Virus record (IMG/VR): IMGVR_UViG_3300037793_000035
Span: 1-33,192 of that record
DNA: 33,192 bases
Source: a virus
Strand: one strand, 5' to 3'
The position numbers and the translations under genes are program-made. The notes beneath the pieces are model-generated. The model was not told the origin of the DNA. It was given only the letters and a program-made list of their open reading frames with translations, and searched no databases. This document shows positions 15,397 through 23,198 of the stretch, in pieces (positions within the stretch are counted from its first letter, which is position 1; each line of letters begins with the position of its first letter).

Positions 15397-15903
15397 ATGG
15401 CCGACGAAGAAAGGATCCGACTGCTGGAGGCCCAGGTCTCCTTGCTGGAGAAGCACATCAATTTCTTGCTCAAGGTCCATGGCCTTGACACATCGATCTT
15501 CCGGCACGCTGACGACGAGATACTCCTGGAACTATACCGGGATGCGGTGATGCTACTGGGCTACGACCCGGAAGATATCGATGAAGAAATCATCCGAAGG
15601 TGGGCCGACACCTTCCTCCAGCTATCGGAGTACGAGTTCACCAGGCTTCAGCCCTTGGTGAACTACGATCATACCTGGGAACCGTTCTACCAACTCTGCA
15701 TCAGGATGATGACAGTCGTCCGACACCACAAAGACATCGGCACAGACATCGGTTTGCAGCAGCTCTACGCTCTGCTCGACAAGGACCGACAGAACCTACG
15801 CGATGCCGGCATCATGATGATCAAGATGTGCGGCAACAAGCTCCCCACCAACATCAAAGTACTGCTCCGAGGCAATGAGATCATGGATCTCTTGCCACAG
15901 TGA
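15397..15903 (+). CDS. Accessory protein, unknown, rightward gene between virion operon and terminase
   Basis: The 168-aa protein begins with a short coiled coil (RIRLLEAQVSLLEKHINFLL) followed by an acidic helical region (HADDEILLELYRDAVMLLG, DPEDIDEEIIRRWADTFLQL). A helical C-terminal half contains LCIRMMTVVRHHKD and GIMMIKMCGNKLPTNIKVLL. GGGAAGGGAAC precedes the ATG. It runs opposite to all neighbouring virion genes and has its own promoter candidate, which suggests a separately controlled accessory (early or regulatory) gene. It is not recognised. Confidence 0.55.
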   Translation: MADEERIRLLEAQVSLLEKHINFLLKVHGLDTSIFRHADDEILLELYRDAVMLLGYDPEDIDEEIIRRWADTFLQLSEYEFTRLQPLVNYDHTWEPFYQLCIRMMTVVRHHKDIGTDIGLQQLYALLDKDRQNLRDAGIMMIKMCGNKLPTNIKVLLRGNEIMDLLPQ

Positions 15904-15929
15904 AAAACTGATCAAGATCCTGGCATAAG
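15900..15929 (+). promoter_or_regulatory. Extended -10 promoter candidate for the 107-aa gene
   Basis: TGG-CATAAG (15921-15929) with GTGAAA (15900-15905) upstream, spacer 18, in the short gap after the 168-aa gene. It matches the pattern of the other rightward sites in this window. The -10 hexamer begins with C, so it may be weak. Confidence 0.35.
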
Positions 15930-16012
15930 CACTTTGAAGCGGAATGAGATTAATTCTTAGGTCGCTTCAGAGTTTGGCCAAACCCTTGAGAAACCCCAAA
16001 CAGGAGCAGAGG

Positions 16013-16336
16013 ATGAACGAAGAGGAACGCAAAGAGTTCGAAGCCATGAAGGCGCAGCTCGAGGAGCTGAAGCGGGAGAACCCGAACGCCAGAAAGATGA
16101 GACTGATCGAGTTCCTGCTCGCGCACGAGATCGATCACTTCCAATCGGCCTGGCGCTACAGGTGCTGGAAGCACCTGGCTCAGGGCCTGCTCGGTGTCGC
16201 CGCGAAGGTGCTGTTTGTCCTGAAGGTCGCCACGGGCATCCGCAACCGCCTGTCCGGTCCGCAGGTCATCGAGGCGCCCGTCGAGGTGCCGCAGGCGATC
16301 GAGGATGGCCCCGTCCTGGAGGCCGTCGGCGAGTAA
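16013..16336 (+). CDS. Small coiled-coil protein with hydrophobic helix
   Basis: The start is the ATG at 16013, preceded by CAGGAGCAGAGG. Upstream in-frame codons are not convincing as starts. The 107-aa product has an N-terminal coiled coil (EERKEFEAMKAQLEELKREN), an aromatic-basic segment (SAWRYRCWKHLAQ), a hydrophobic helix that may be membrane-spanning (GLLGVAAKVLFVLKVATGI) and an acidic Val/Pro-rich tail. It could be a small membrane-anchored accessory protein. Function unknown. Confidence 0.5.
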   Translation: MNEEERKEFEAMKAQLEELKRENPNARKMRLIEFLLAHEIDHFQSAWRYRCWKHLAQGLLGVAAKVLFVLKVATGIRNRLSGPQVIEAPVEVPQAIEDGPVLEAVGE

Positions 16337-16396
16337 TCTCCCGTCCGGGAGACGAAAAGCATTCCACGAAGAAGCCTCACGGCTTCTTTAGCGTGG
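16337..16396. terminator. Paired hairpins between converging genes (bidirectional terminator candidate)
   Basis: Hairpin one: TCTCCC/GGGAGA (16337-16342 with 16347-16352). Hairpin two: CCACG then AAGAAGCC (16364-16376) pairs with GGCTTCTT then CGTGG (16381-16396) around a TCAC loop with a three-base bulge. The second overlaps the terminase stop. The gene to the left runs rightward and the terminase runs leftward, so both transcripts end here. U-tracts are weak on both sides. Confidence 0.5.
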
Positions 16397-19291
16397 GACC
16401 TTCTGCTTCATGGGAGTGATGATGTCTGGTCGTGGTCTGACGATCATCGAACCGAGCATGCAGTAGAGGATCGAGTGGAAAGCATCGTCCGTCTTGCCCG
16501 GCGCCTTCTTGTACTCGATCATCCTCTGCCTCTCGTTGTACTCCGAGAAGATGTTGAGGATGTCCGAGGCATGCGGCTCGATGAAGTCGTTCCAGCAGGG
16601 GAAGTCTACCTTGCGGTCCTTGAACGCTGCGAAGATATCGCTCATCACCTCCGAGCGATGGACCATGTACCGAAGCAGATGCTCTTCCCAGTACACCTTC
16701 TTTTTTTGCTTCGGGTTGTACTGGAACTTGACCACTCGATTGGGACCGAACTGTTTGATCAACCTGTCGTTCTGCCAGAAGCCACCACCATAGTCCACAC
16801 CAACCACCCGGCAGCGCATCTGGGCGATCATCTGTGCGACCTTGTCCAACTGGACGTCCGGGTCGAGGTCCTGCCCGGTGAACCTATGAATCCAGAAGAT
16901 GGAGAAGTTGTCTTTGCTACCACTGAGGTAGGTGCCGAAGCTGATCACAGTGTACGTGTTCTCACCCGTGTTCCCCTGATACGCAACGCAGCCGTTCCGC
17001 TCCGTGACGATGTATCCAGAAGGGACCTTGCAGCAGTAGACCTTCCCTGTGTAGGGCACAGTCTTGATCTTCTTGCAGGGGGTATTGAATTGGTAGTCTC
17101 TCCCAAGAGACCACATCGCCCGCCACCGTGTCTTGCGGTTCCCTTCTGCCGGCTTGTGTAGACGGACCACGCAACGCATCCCGAGTCGAATACACAGCTC
17201 CTGGAAGTCCTCGCACAATCCCTTGGACGTGGAGTAGTAAGCACCGCTCGTGCAGTTGTCTCTGGGATCCTCGTACCCGTCTCCCGCCACCATCGCATCG
17301 AACAGCACCCACAACTGGTACGGAGGGAGGTCTAGGAACTGACGAGGGATACGCTTCTGGTCACCGGGGTACCCCATGTTCTCTGCGAACCAGTGCCAGT
17401 ACTGCTTACCGCTGATCGTCCAGTTAAGGTCACCCGTCTCAGTGTTTGGGTACTCCGCGTACGGGATCCTTGCCCTCTCCAAACACTCTTTGATCTTCGC
17501 AGACGTCTCGGGAGATGCTGTCTCCCGCTGAGACATCTTGATGCAGTAGGGGAGGATCGTGTTCGGGTCTGGCTTGCTTGGGCGGAGGCACACCCCACCC
17601 TCAGAGAGGACGTAGCCCAAGAACTCGAGCCAGTCCTCCATCACGAAGACTTTGTCCTCGCTCCCAGCATATCCAGGACTCTTCGGCAGACCGGGGAGGG
17701 TGAACTCAGACTGGTCGGTGCCCACCCAATTCACATGACCAACGAACTTGATGTTGCCGCCTCGAGCCACGGTCTGTTCCGCAGGCTCAGTCTTCCACGA
17801 ATCGAGTACCTGATGACCAACCCTCATGCGGTGGGTGCCTGTGAGCATCATGTCCAACCCACCCTTGGTCTCGAAGTGGTAGAGCGGACCGTCCCACTCC
17901 TTCACTGTCCGGACCTCCGGCTCGACTAGGGACATCTCCCTCGTATCAGGGTCCCACTGCGCGACCCGATCTCCGTCATCCAGGTCCTTGAAATACTTCC
18001 AACCGTCCTGAGTGAGGATGCGGGTCTGATCGTCGTGACAGCCCCAGTCGATACCGCAGTAGACTTCCTTCCCTTGAACCACCTTCTTGAGTGACTCGAT
18101 GTCCCCGAGCCGGATGTGGGGCTGACAACATGCCTTGACCTGGGCACGAGTGATCGGACGAGTGCCGGAGTCGTAGGACAGACCCAGCTTCTCGTTCATG
18201 AACTGAGCTCTGGAGTACTGCTCCTGTGCCTCGAGCACCTCCTGCCAGTCCACCCAAGGCACCATGATCTGCGGGATGCGATAGCCCTCGAAGGTGACAC
18301 GCTCCTTGTTGTCGTCTCGTATGGGCTGCAGCGCAGCCCATCGTGCCCGAGGATCACGTGCGCTGATCTCCTGTTTGCATTTGTCGCAGATCAGCCCTTT
18401 CTGACCGATATTCTTCTCGTCCAGGACATTCCAGTGCCACGACGTGGGATCCTTCGGAGTGCCGTGGCGATCACAGGGGACAACCCACTCGTTCTGGGTG
18501 GAGAACTCCGTCCAGTACTTCTCGATCGTATTGTCATTACTCTTCGGAGTGCCGGAGTAGATGAACAGCTTGTACTTGGAGTGGAACGCACACTGCTCGA
18601 TGATCGGGATGTTGTCGATGAGGATGTCCTGGATCTCATCGATCTCGATCAGGTCAGCAGGGATACCACGGACACGGTCAGCGGTGAGGTATGCGTAGCG
18701 GAGTCTGATCTGGGAGAAGTTGATCAGCTTCTTGAAGAAGACAGCTTGGTTGATCTTGCTGGAGGTGTAGGCTTTGATCAGCGGGGATGCCTCGATGACA
18801 TCCTTCAGCCGGTCGTTGGAAAACACCTTCGCCTGCTCCGCGGAAGGAGCAACGAACAGGCAGCGGAAGTTGTTGGTCAGTGCTGAGTAGCACAGCAGTC
18901 TGTTGCCCAGCGTCGTGCTCTTCTCCACCTGCCTTCCGCACTTGAGCAGCACCTTGTCTGCCGGCGTGTCGTAGATGCGGCGGAGGTACTCACGTCCCTC
19001 GAACCTGAAGTCACTGACTGCACCAGCTTCTGGCACACGGATGGCTGTCTCTGCGAACTCGGATGGCGAGACGTTGTAGGCAAGCAGATCGATATTGGTG
19101 TCCAGCAGGTCATCTGCTGTGGGATCTGGTGGCTCCTCATCGATGCCGAAGTCGGTGGGGTTCCCATCATCATCGTAGTCGAACCACGGCTCGCTGACTG
19201 GCTTGCCATCGTGATCGACAAGGGAGTAGACCAGCGGCACGATGGATGCAGACTGTAGAACATCTGCCTCTGCTAAATTGATCGTAGCCAT
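16388..19291 (-). CDS. terL: Terminase large subunit with in-frame intein
   Basis: The 967-aa precursor contains the packaging motor. The ATPase domain has Walker A CGRQVEKST (118-126), Walker B LIEIDE (214-219) and the coupling-type motif SGTPK (246-250). A Cys cluster (C273, C302, C305) may bind zinc. The nuclease domain starts at GIDWG (413-417, catalytic Asp415), continues after the intein with TGENTYTVISFG, then VVGVDYGGG and the late acidic motif KTDDAFHS. Residues 418-774 are an intein; the spliced protein would be about 610 aa, usual for this family. The enzyme translocates and cuts DNA at the portal. TAGGA lies upstream of the ATG, which follows a 210-bp non-coding gap. Translation stops inside a terminator-like hairpin. 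Confidence 0.92.
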   Translation of the reverse strand: MATINLAEADVLQSASIVPLVYSLVDHDGKPVSEPWFDYDDDGNPTDFGIDEEPPDPTADDLLDTNIDLLAYNVSPSEFAETAIRVPEAGAVSDFRFEGREYLRRIYDTPADKVLLKCGRQVEKSTTLGNRLLCYSALTNNFRCLFVAPSAEQAKVFSNDRLKDVIEASPLIKAYTSSKINQAVFFKKLINFSQIRLRYAYLTADRVRGIPADLIEIDEIQDILIDNIPIIEQCAFHSKYKLFIYSGTPKSNDNTIEKYWTEFSTQNEWVVPCDRHGTPKDPTSWHWNVLDEKNIGQKGLICDKCKQEISARDPRARWAALQPIRDDNKERVTFEGYRIPQIMVPWVDWQEVLEAQEQYSRAQFMNEKLGLSYDSGTRPITRAQVKACCQPHIRLGDIESLKKVVQGKEVYCGIDWGCHDDQTRILTQDGWKYFKDLDDGDRVAQWDPDTREMSLVEPEVRTVKEWDGPLYHFETKGGLDMMLTGTHRMRVGHQVLDSWKTEPAEQTVARGGNIKFVGHVNWVGTDQSEFTLPGLPKSPGYAGSEDKVFVMEDWLEFLGYVLSEGGVCLRPSKPDPNTILPYCIKMSQRETASPETSAKIKECLERARIPYAEYPNTETGDLNWTISGKQYWHWFAENMGYPGDQKRIPRQFLDLPPYQLWVLFDAMVAGDGYEDPRDNCTSGAYYSTSKGLCEDFQELCIRLGMRCVVRLHKPAEGNRKTRWRAMWSLGRDYQFNTPCKKIKTVPYTGKVYCCKVPSGYIVTERNGCVAYQGNTGENTYTVISFGTYLSGSKDNFSIFWIHRFTGQDLDPDVQLDKVAQMIAQMRCRVVGVDYGGGFWQNDRLIKQFGPNRVVKFQYNPKQKKKVYWEEHLLRYMVHRSEVMSDIFAAFKDRKVDFPCWNDFIEPHASDILNIFSEYNERQRMIEYKKAPGKTDDAFHSILYCMLGSMIVRPRPDIITPMKQKVPR
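16970..18040 (-). mobile_element. Intein with LAGLIDADG-type homing endonuclease inside terL
   Basis: The 357-residue insert (precursor residues 418-774) begins with Cys418 (CHDDQTRILTQDGWKYF) and has the block B TxxH motif (LTGTHRMRV, His487). It ends VYCCKVPSGYIVTERNG then CVAYQGN, with Asn774 terminal and Thr775 as the first residue of the C-extein. The penultimate residue is Gly, not the usual His, a variation also met in phage terminase inteins. Two LAGLIDADG-like helices are visible: LEFLGYVLSEGG (about 555-566) and LWVLFDAMVAGDGY (about 660-673), so the endonuclease may be active. It splits nuclease motif I immediately after GIDWG, so uncleaved precursor should lack nuclease function. 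Confidence 0.88.
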
Positions 19292-19304
19292 GTGATCTAT
19301 CCTA

Positions 19305-19334
19305 CCGAAAGAAGTTCCAGGGTCCAGGTATAAG
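19305..19334 (+). promoter_or_regulatory. Rightward promoter-like motif in the terminase gap
   Basis: AGG-TATAAG (19326-19334) with CCGAAA (19305-19310) upstream, spacer 18. CCGAAA and GGTATAAGAA are shared with the site before the 31094 gene, which also has CCGAAA at the -35 position. It points rightward, away from the terminase start and into the structured non-coding gap. No gene in that direction has this strand, so it would drive a non-coding transcript. Confidence 0.4.
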
Positions 19335-19340
19335 AATAGT

Positions 19341-19501
19341 AGTCGCCCCGAAGGAGCTAGCCTTCATCCCTGGGGCGGAGTAGAGGGCCAGCACCCAAAA
19401 TAAAACCGCTGATATCTGAGCGGACTGCTGATGCCCTGCTGTTTAGGGTAAATGGAGGCGCCGCTCAGGTATCTAACGACCGGCCGAAAGGCCGGTTCTA
19501 C
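19341..19501 (+). ncRNA. Structured non-coding RNA candidate next to terL
   Basis: No credible ORF lies in 19292-19501. Read rightward, several helices can form. P1 is 19344-19349/19372-19377 with internal stem GAAGG/CCTTC (19350-19354/19361-19365). P2 is 19384-19393 with 19426-19437, ten pairs with a two-base bulge. P3 is CCGCT/AGCGG (19406-19410/19419-19423). P5 is ACCGGCC-GAAA-GGCCGGT (19479-19496), a seven-pair stem with a GNRA loop. In addition 19411-19423 can pair fully with 19461-19473 (13 pairs, one G-U), either as a pseudoknot from the P3 loop or as an alternative to P3. The G-U pair and GAAA loop favour the rightward strand. The candidate starts just after a promoter-like motif. Alternatives are a packaging-site DNA element or a leader of the leftward terL mRNA. 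Confidence 0.4.
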
Positions 19502-20023
19502 TTAGCCTGCAACCCTGAGTGCCACCTTCGCTACCGCTGCCTCGAGGTGGCTCTTCGGCATCGCCACACTCTTCGGCTCCGGCATGATCACCGACCAACT
19601 GTCCACCTCTGGGTAGTAGGTGATCTTCTGCTCGGTGTACTTGAAGTGTTCCGCGAAGACAGCGCGAAGGATCTCCTCGAAGCCTGGCCACCACGGATGC
19701 GCTGCCAGGTCCTTGTTCGCCTGCTGCGCCACGCGCTGCTGCATCTCGGTACGCTGAGGCTCTCGGCACTCCTTGGCGTACTGCTCCATGGCAGTGTGAG
19801 CCTCATCGTAGATCTTCTTCCGATCCTTCTTGAAGAGGTGGAAGATCAACAGACCATCTTTCAGTCCGAACGATCCGACCACCTCCCCCTTCTCCACGTC
19901 GAAGAAATCGGGGATGGCTTCCTTCAGGTTGTCCGCGAGGTTGTCCTGCGGTGCTGCCTCCAGTCCCTTCTTCTCCGCATCGGAGATGAAGAAGGGGAGC
20001 TTCTCTACTTTAGCCTCAGCCAT
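19502..20023 (-). CDS. Unknown protein upstream of terL
   Basis: The start is the second ATG (20021-20023), because GGAGG lies exactly six bases upstream; the first ATG would leave no spacing. The 173-aa protein (MAEAKVEKLPFFISDAEKKG) has an alpha/beta part (EVVGSFGLKDGLLIFHLFKK), a long Glu/Gln-rich helix (EAHTAMEQYAKECREPQRTE) and an aromatic C-terminal region (HPWWPGFEEILRAVFAEHF). It overlaps the previous gene by eight bases. The location between a DNA-binding-like protein and terL suggests a packaging or head role, not proven. No family recognised. Confidence 0.5.
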   Translation of the reverse strand: MAEAKVEKLPFFISDAEKKGLEAAPQDNLADNLKEAIPDFFDVEKGEVVGSFGLKDGLLIFHLFKKDRKKIYDEAHTAMEQYAKECREPQRTEMQQRVAQQANKDLAAHPWWPGFEEILRAVFAEHFKYTEQKITYYPEVDSWSVIMPEPKSVAMPKSHLEAAVAKVALRVAG

Positions 20024-20903
20024 GATCATCCTCCATCATTCGATCAGCCATGGTCACCACACCATCGGTGCCTTCACCTGACTGACTGAAGTTCGGCCCT
20101 GCCACCTCCTCGATCGCCGGGACAGCTTCCTTGTCCTTGCGGAGGCGGAACTTCTCGAACGCCGCGAGCACGTCCTTCAGTGCCACGTCGCTCTGACGCA
20201 TCTCAGACTCGGCTGCCCTGATCACATCCATGTAGTTCTTCATCATCTTGGAGTGCGCCAGTGATGCAGGCTGACGTTCTGTCTCTAAGACTTTCATGAA
20301 TGCGATGTCCCTCATCCTCCGGGCGACGGTGCCGGTGTTCAGTCCTGTCGGAGGACCAGACATCCCGGCTACCCACGGCACCAGCTTGCCCGCCATGTCC
20401 GGCGCGGCTTTTAGTATCGTGATCCGATCGAATGCTCCCGGCCTATCGTCCAGGAACTCAGCCCACTCGTGCATTGAGAGCAGGCTCTTGTTCCAGAAGT
20501 AATGACCGAAGGCACGGACGCCGTCCGGAGTGAGTGTGATCCCATGGTGCGAGTTCAGTCTGCTTACGACCTCTTCCAACCGCAGTGGACTCAGCAGGAG
20601 CTGCTCCACATCAGCACGCAGCTGGGGCACTGCGATGATCTCGTAGGCTTCCTTGACAGCACCGTTCGGGAACCAAAGGTCAGCGATCTTGTTCTGTCTC
20701 AGGTACTCCTTGCACTCAGCATCGGTGTCGTCCCAGGGATCTGGGCGCTCACCCATCTCGTTCTCCAGCTGCTCGATGTAGCGACTGGAGATGCCCTCCA
20801 TCCCGTACTCCTCCATCATGCGCAGAATGGTGTTCGTATCGAACTTCCTCTGCGAGATGAGGTACTTGATGAAGTTCTCACTCGGGCTGCGTGAATAGGC
20901 CAT
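20016..20903 (-). CDS. Candidate terminase small subunit or DNA-binding protein
   Basis: The 295-aa protein is helical. Near residues 100-135 the segment LSPLRLEEVVSRLNSHHGIT followed by LTPDGVRAFGHYFWN has a helix-turn-helix-like layout. Before it is a long helical N-terminal part (FIKYLISQRKFDTNTILRMM), and after it a helical region with an oligomerisation-like Lys/Glu stretch. Small terminase subunits bind DNA through an N-terminal helix-turn-helix and lie just upstream of the large subunit. Here one gene intervenes, and the protein is longer than typical, so the call is tentative. It starts three bases after the previous stop. Confidence 0.4.
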   Translation of the reverse strand: MAYSRSPSENFIKYLISQRKFDTNTILRMMEEYGMEGISSRYIEQLENEMGERPDPWDDTDAECKEYLRQNKIADLWFPNGAVKEAYEIIAVPQLRADVEQLLLSPLRLEEVVSRLNSHHGITLTPDGVRAFGHYFWNKSLLSMHEWAEFLDDRPGAFDRITILKAAPDMAGKLVPWVAGMSGPPTGLNTGTVARRMRDIAFMKVLETERQPASLAHSKMMKNYMDVIRAAESEMRQSDVALKDVLAAFEKFRLRKDKEAVPAIEEVAGPNFSQSGEGTDGVVTMADRMMEDDHG

Positions 20904-20906
20904 GCC

Positions 20907-22913
20907 CTATGCCTGCGGTGTAGTTCCCAGCTCCCTGAGCCCGGCCACCACCTTGTCGAGATGGACCAGCGACTTCTGCAGGGCCCCCTCGTCTACCGAG
21001 CTCAGTCCCAGCCGCGCAGCCACGAGCAGCTCGGACAACTTCTTGATTGCGTCCTCGATCTCCGGCAGATAACTGCAGAAAATCGAGATGTTCTCCGGGT
21101 TGAGGAACCCGACGGAGAGGATCTTGTCCACCGACGTTGGGTCCTCGAGCGGCGCTGCCTCCTTCAACAAGTCCACCCGAAGGTCCGGCATCTTCTCGAG
21201 GAAGTCCACGGCACCCCTGCGAGCCGCCGCGTACTTCTCTTTCATTGTAGTGACTGGGAGGGCCTCGATCCAGCCCTCAGTCTTGCCCTGCCTCCGCATC
21301 TTGACGAAGGCTTCCTTGATCTGCCCCGGCTCCTCCCCCAACAACGCGGCCATGAACACCGCATCGTCCAGGTCCAGGAACTTGGTGTCCATCACCCCGG
21401 CTAGCTTGTCGATGGTCTGTCCCTCGAAGGAGAAGAGCTGACCATCCGTGATCACACGGACTGCGCTGGGCATCGCCTTCGCTTGCGCCATCTTGGTGAA
21501 GGCATCCGGCGTGGCCGCCAGGTTGATCGGGCTGGGCAGCGGAAGGAACCCACACTCCGCGGGGATACTGTACTGACCCTCCCCTTGGACCGCCACCTCC
21601 TTCAGCCCCTCCGACAGGGTGATCTCGCAGGTCTCACCAAGCACGGTCTCGGCGACATATACGGACCCCCCTGGTGATTCCAGTTCCGATTTTACCTCGA
21701 CCGGGACGAGTGCCTGAGCGCCGGAGGGCGTGGAGTAGTAGAAGCAGCCGAGCCCCTGCGGCGTGGCATCCAGCACGTCCGTCTGCCTGGCCACCGGGAC
21801 GCCCGCGATGTTCTCCTGCATGGCAGACTCGCTGCCATTGGAGAACACTGCCATCGGCAGGACCTCCCCGGTGAATGCCATCACCTTGGGGAAGACCCAG
21901 CCCACCATCTCCTTGTTCTCATCCTCGGACCGCACCTTGTACAGCCCGAAGCTATCGATGACTCCGACCTCCAGGTCCTGGAGCGTCTCCTTCTTGGCCG
22001 GCGCAGCGGTGACCGTGGCCGTCCCGTCCGTCTCCACCTTGGACACCAGGTCTCCGCCCAGGGCGCCGACCGCAGTCGGGCGATCGACATCCTCCGCATC
22101 GGGGATGATGGCCTGGCGGGACGCCGTCTTGATCCGGAAGCCACCAGGGATCTTCTTGATCTGGACTACATCCGGCTCGACGATGGCGCGCGCCTGCTTC
22201 ATCAGGTCGTTGCCTGTTGGGTTCGGCTTCGCCTCCACCTGTGCCAGCTTGGAGATGAACGGCATCACCGCCTCGTTCGCCAGCAGTGCCTGGCGAAGAC
22301 CGTGGTCTTCGTTGAGCCTGGTGGTGACACTCTCTACGTGAGCTTGCTTCACCGTGGGGAGGATGGCGTCCATCAACAGCGGTGGCTTGACCGAGGCCGT
22401 GTGCGTCACGCCGCCACCCACATCGGAGACGATCGGACCTCGAGCTCCACCGTACTGCCGGTGTGGCGGGTAGAGCTGCTCGATCATCGACATGTCTCCG
22501 GGGCGCTTGCGGATGGCCTCGAAGAGGGAGGGACGGAAGAGAGCCTTGCGCAGACGCTCGTCGGTCAGCGGCTCCACCTGTCCCTCGCACATGATCAGGT
22601 CCAGTGGGGAGAGCCTGCCATCCTTGATGATCACGGGGATGAGGATCTTCTTCTTCCCCTTGGTCTCGTCCGGCGTGGCGTCGTCCCTGGGATTGATCGC
22701 GAGCTTGTTGAACAGCTCGACGTGTCCCATCGCGTAGCGGCGATCAGCATCGACGTCCCGGAGCACCACCTTCGGCGAGTAGTCGCTGGCGAAGGGGACC
22801 TGGCGGTACAGCTCGTCCAAGATCTGAGTCGGCCACTCCTCTGGGTCCTCACCCATGCGGGCTTCCATACCCAGCTTCTCGAACGTCAACTTGGAATCAA
22901 GAAAGAGATCCAT
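20907..22913 (-). CDS. Large virion-operon protein of unknown function
   Basis: The 668-aa protein is not recognised. The N-terminal 170 residues are globular (ASDYSPKVVLRDVDADRRYA, ILIPVIIKDGRLSPLDLIM). The middle is beta-rich (DLEVGVIDSFGLYKVRSED, MVGWVFPKVMAFTGEVLPM), and the C-terminal third is helical with K-x-A segments (AFTKMAQAKA, TIDKLAGVMD, IKEAFVKM, DLLKEAAPLE). GAGGTGATC precedes the ATG. It follows the tail spike gene and a 91-aa gene. It could be an internal or tail-associated virion protein that travels with the RNA polymerase or spike; that is inference from context. Confidence 0.5.
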   Translation of the reverse strand: MDLFLDSKLTFEKLGMEARMGEDPEEWPTQILDELYRQVPFASDYSPKVVLRDVDADRRYAMGHVELFNKLAINPRDDATPDETKGKKKILIPVIIKDGRLSPLDLIMCEGQVEPLTDERLRKALFRPSLFEAIRKRPGDMSMIEQLYPPHRQYGGARGPIVSDVGGGVTHTASVKPPLLMDAILPTVKQAHVESVTTRLNEDHGLRQALLANEAVMPFISKLAQVEAKPNPTGNDLMKQARAIVEPDVVQIKKIPGGFRIKTASRQAIIPDAEDVDRPTAVGALGGDLVSKVETDGTATVTAAPAKKETLQDLEVGVIDSFGLYKVRSEDENKEMVGWVFPKVMAFTGEVLPMAVFSNGSESAMQENIAGVPVARQTDVLDATPQGLGCFYYSTPSGAQALVPVEVKSELESPGGSVYVAETVLGETCEITLSEGLKEVAVQGEGQYSIPAECGFLPLPSPINLAATPDAFTKMAQAKAMPSAVRVITDGQLFSFEGQTIDKLAGVMDTKFLDLDDAVFMAALLGEEPGQIKEAFVKMRRQGKTEGWIEALPVTTMKEKYAAARRGAVDFLEKMPDLRVDLLKEAAPLEDPTSVDKILSVGFLNPENISIFCSYLPEIEDAIKKLSELLVAARLGLSSVDEGALQKSLVHLDKVVAGLRELGTTPQA

Positions 22914-22922
22914 CTGATCACC

Positions 22923-23198
22923 TCACGTGATTTTTCCGGGGCCGAGTGTACCACCGCCCGTGACAACAGCGCAGGTCAAAAGGTGCTGAACCACCGACTC
23001 GGCCACTGCTTGAGCGATGACCTTCGCAGTGCCGGCGTCCATGAACACCTCGCCCGAGGTCACCTCGGCTTGCGGGTCGACCGTCCCGTCATCCTGCGGT
23101 GCCATGGAGATGCTAGTCTTGACAGGGAATGTGCCGATCGGAATCGACTTGAGCTTTGCCTCGATCATTGACTGCAATGCTGCTGGAACAAGAGGCAT
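22923..23198 (-). CDS. Small tail/baseplate-associated protein, unknown
   Basis: The start is the ATG at 23196-23198, overlapping the spike stop as TAATG; longer readings run into the spike gene. The 91-aa product begins MPLVPAALQSMIEAKLKSIP, has a helix VIAQAVAESVVQHLLTCAVV and ends GGGTLGPGKIT. The Gly-rich end is reminiscent of small baseplate or spike-associated proteins. The direct coupling to the spike gene supports a baseplate role, but the family is unknown. Confidence 0.5.
   Translation of the reverse strand: MPLVPAALQSMIEAKLKSIPIGTFPVKTSISMAPQDDGTVDPQAEVTSGEVFMDAGTAKVIAQAVAESVVQHLLTCAVVTGGGTLGPGKIT

Noticed and set aside
16124-16138. HEIDH in the 107-aa protein, resembling the HExxH metalloprotease motif
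   Set aside because: The protein is too small, the motif sits between a coiled coil and a hydrophobic helix, and no third ligand is seen; likely chance.
19307-19366. A 20-codon leftward ORF in the terminase gap
   Set aside because: No spaced ribosome binding site and no coding character; the structured-RNA explanation fits better.
19453-19506. A 17-codon rightward ORF in the terminase gap
   Set aside because: No ribosome site and it runs through the hairpin stems.
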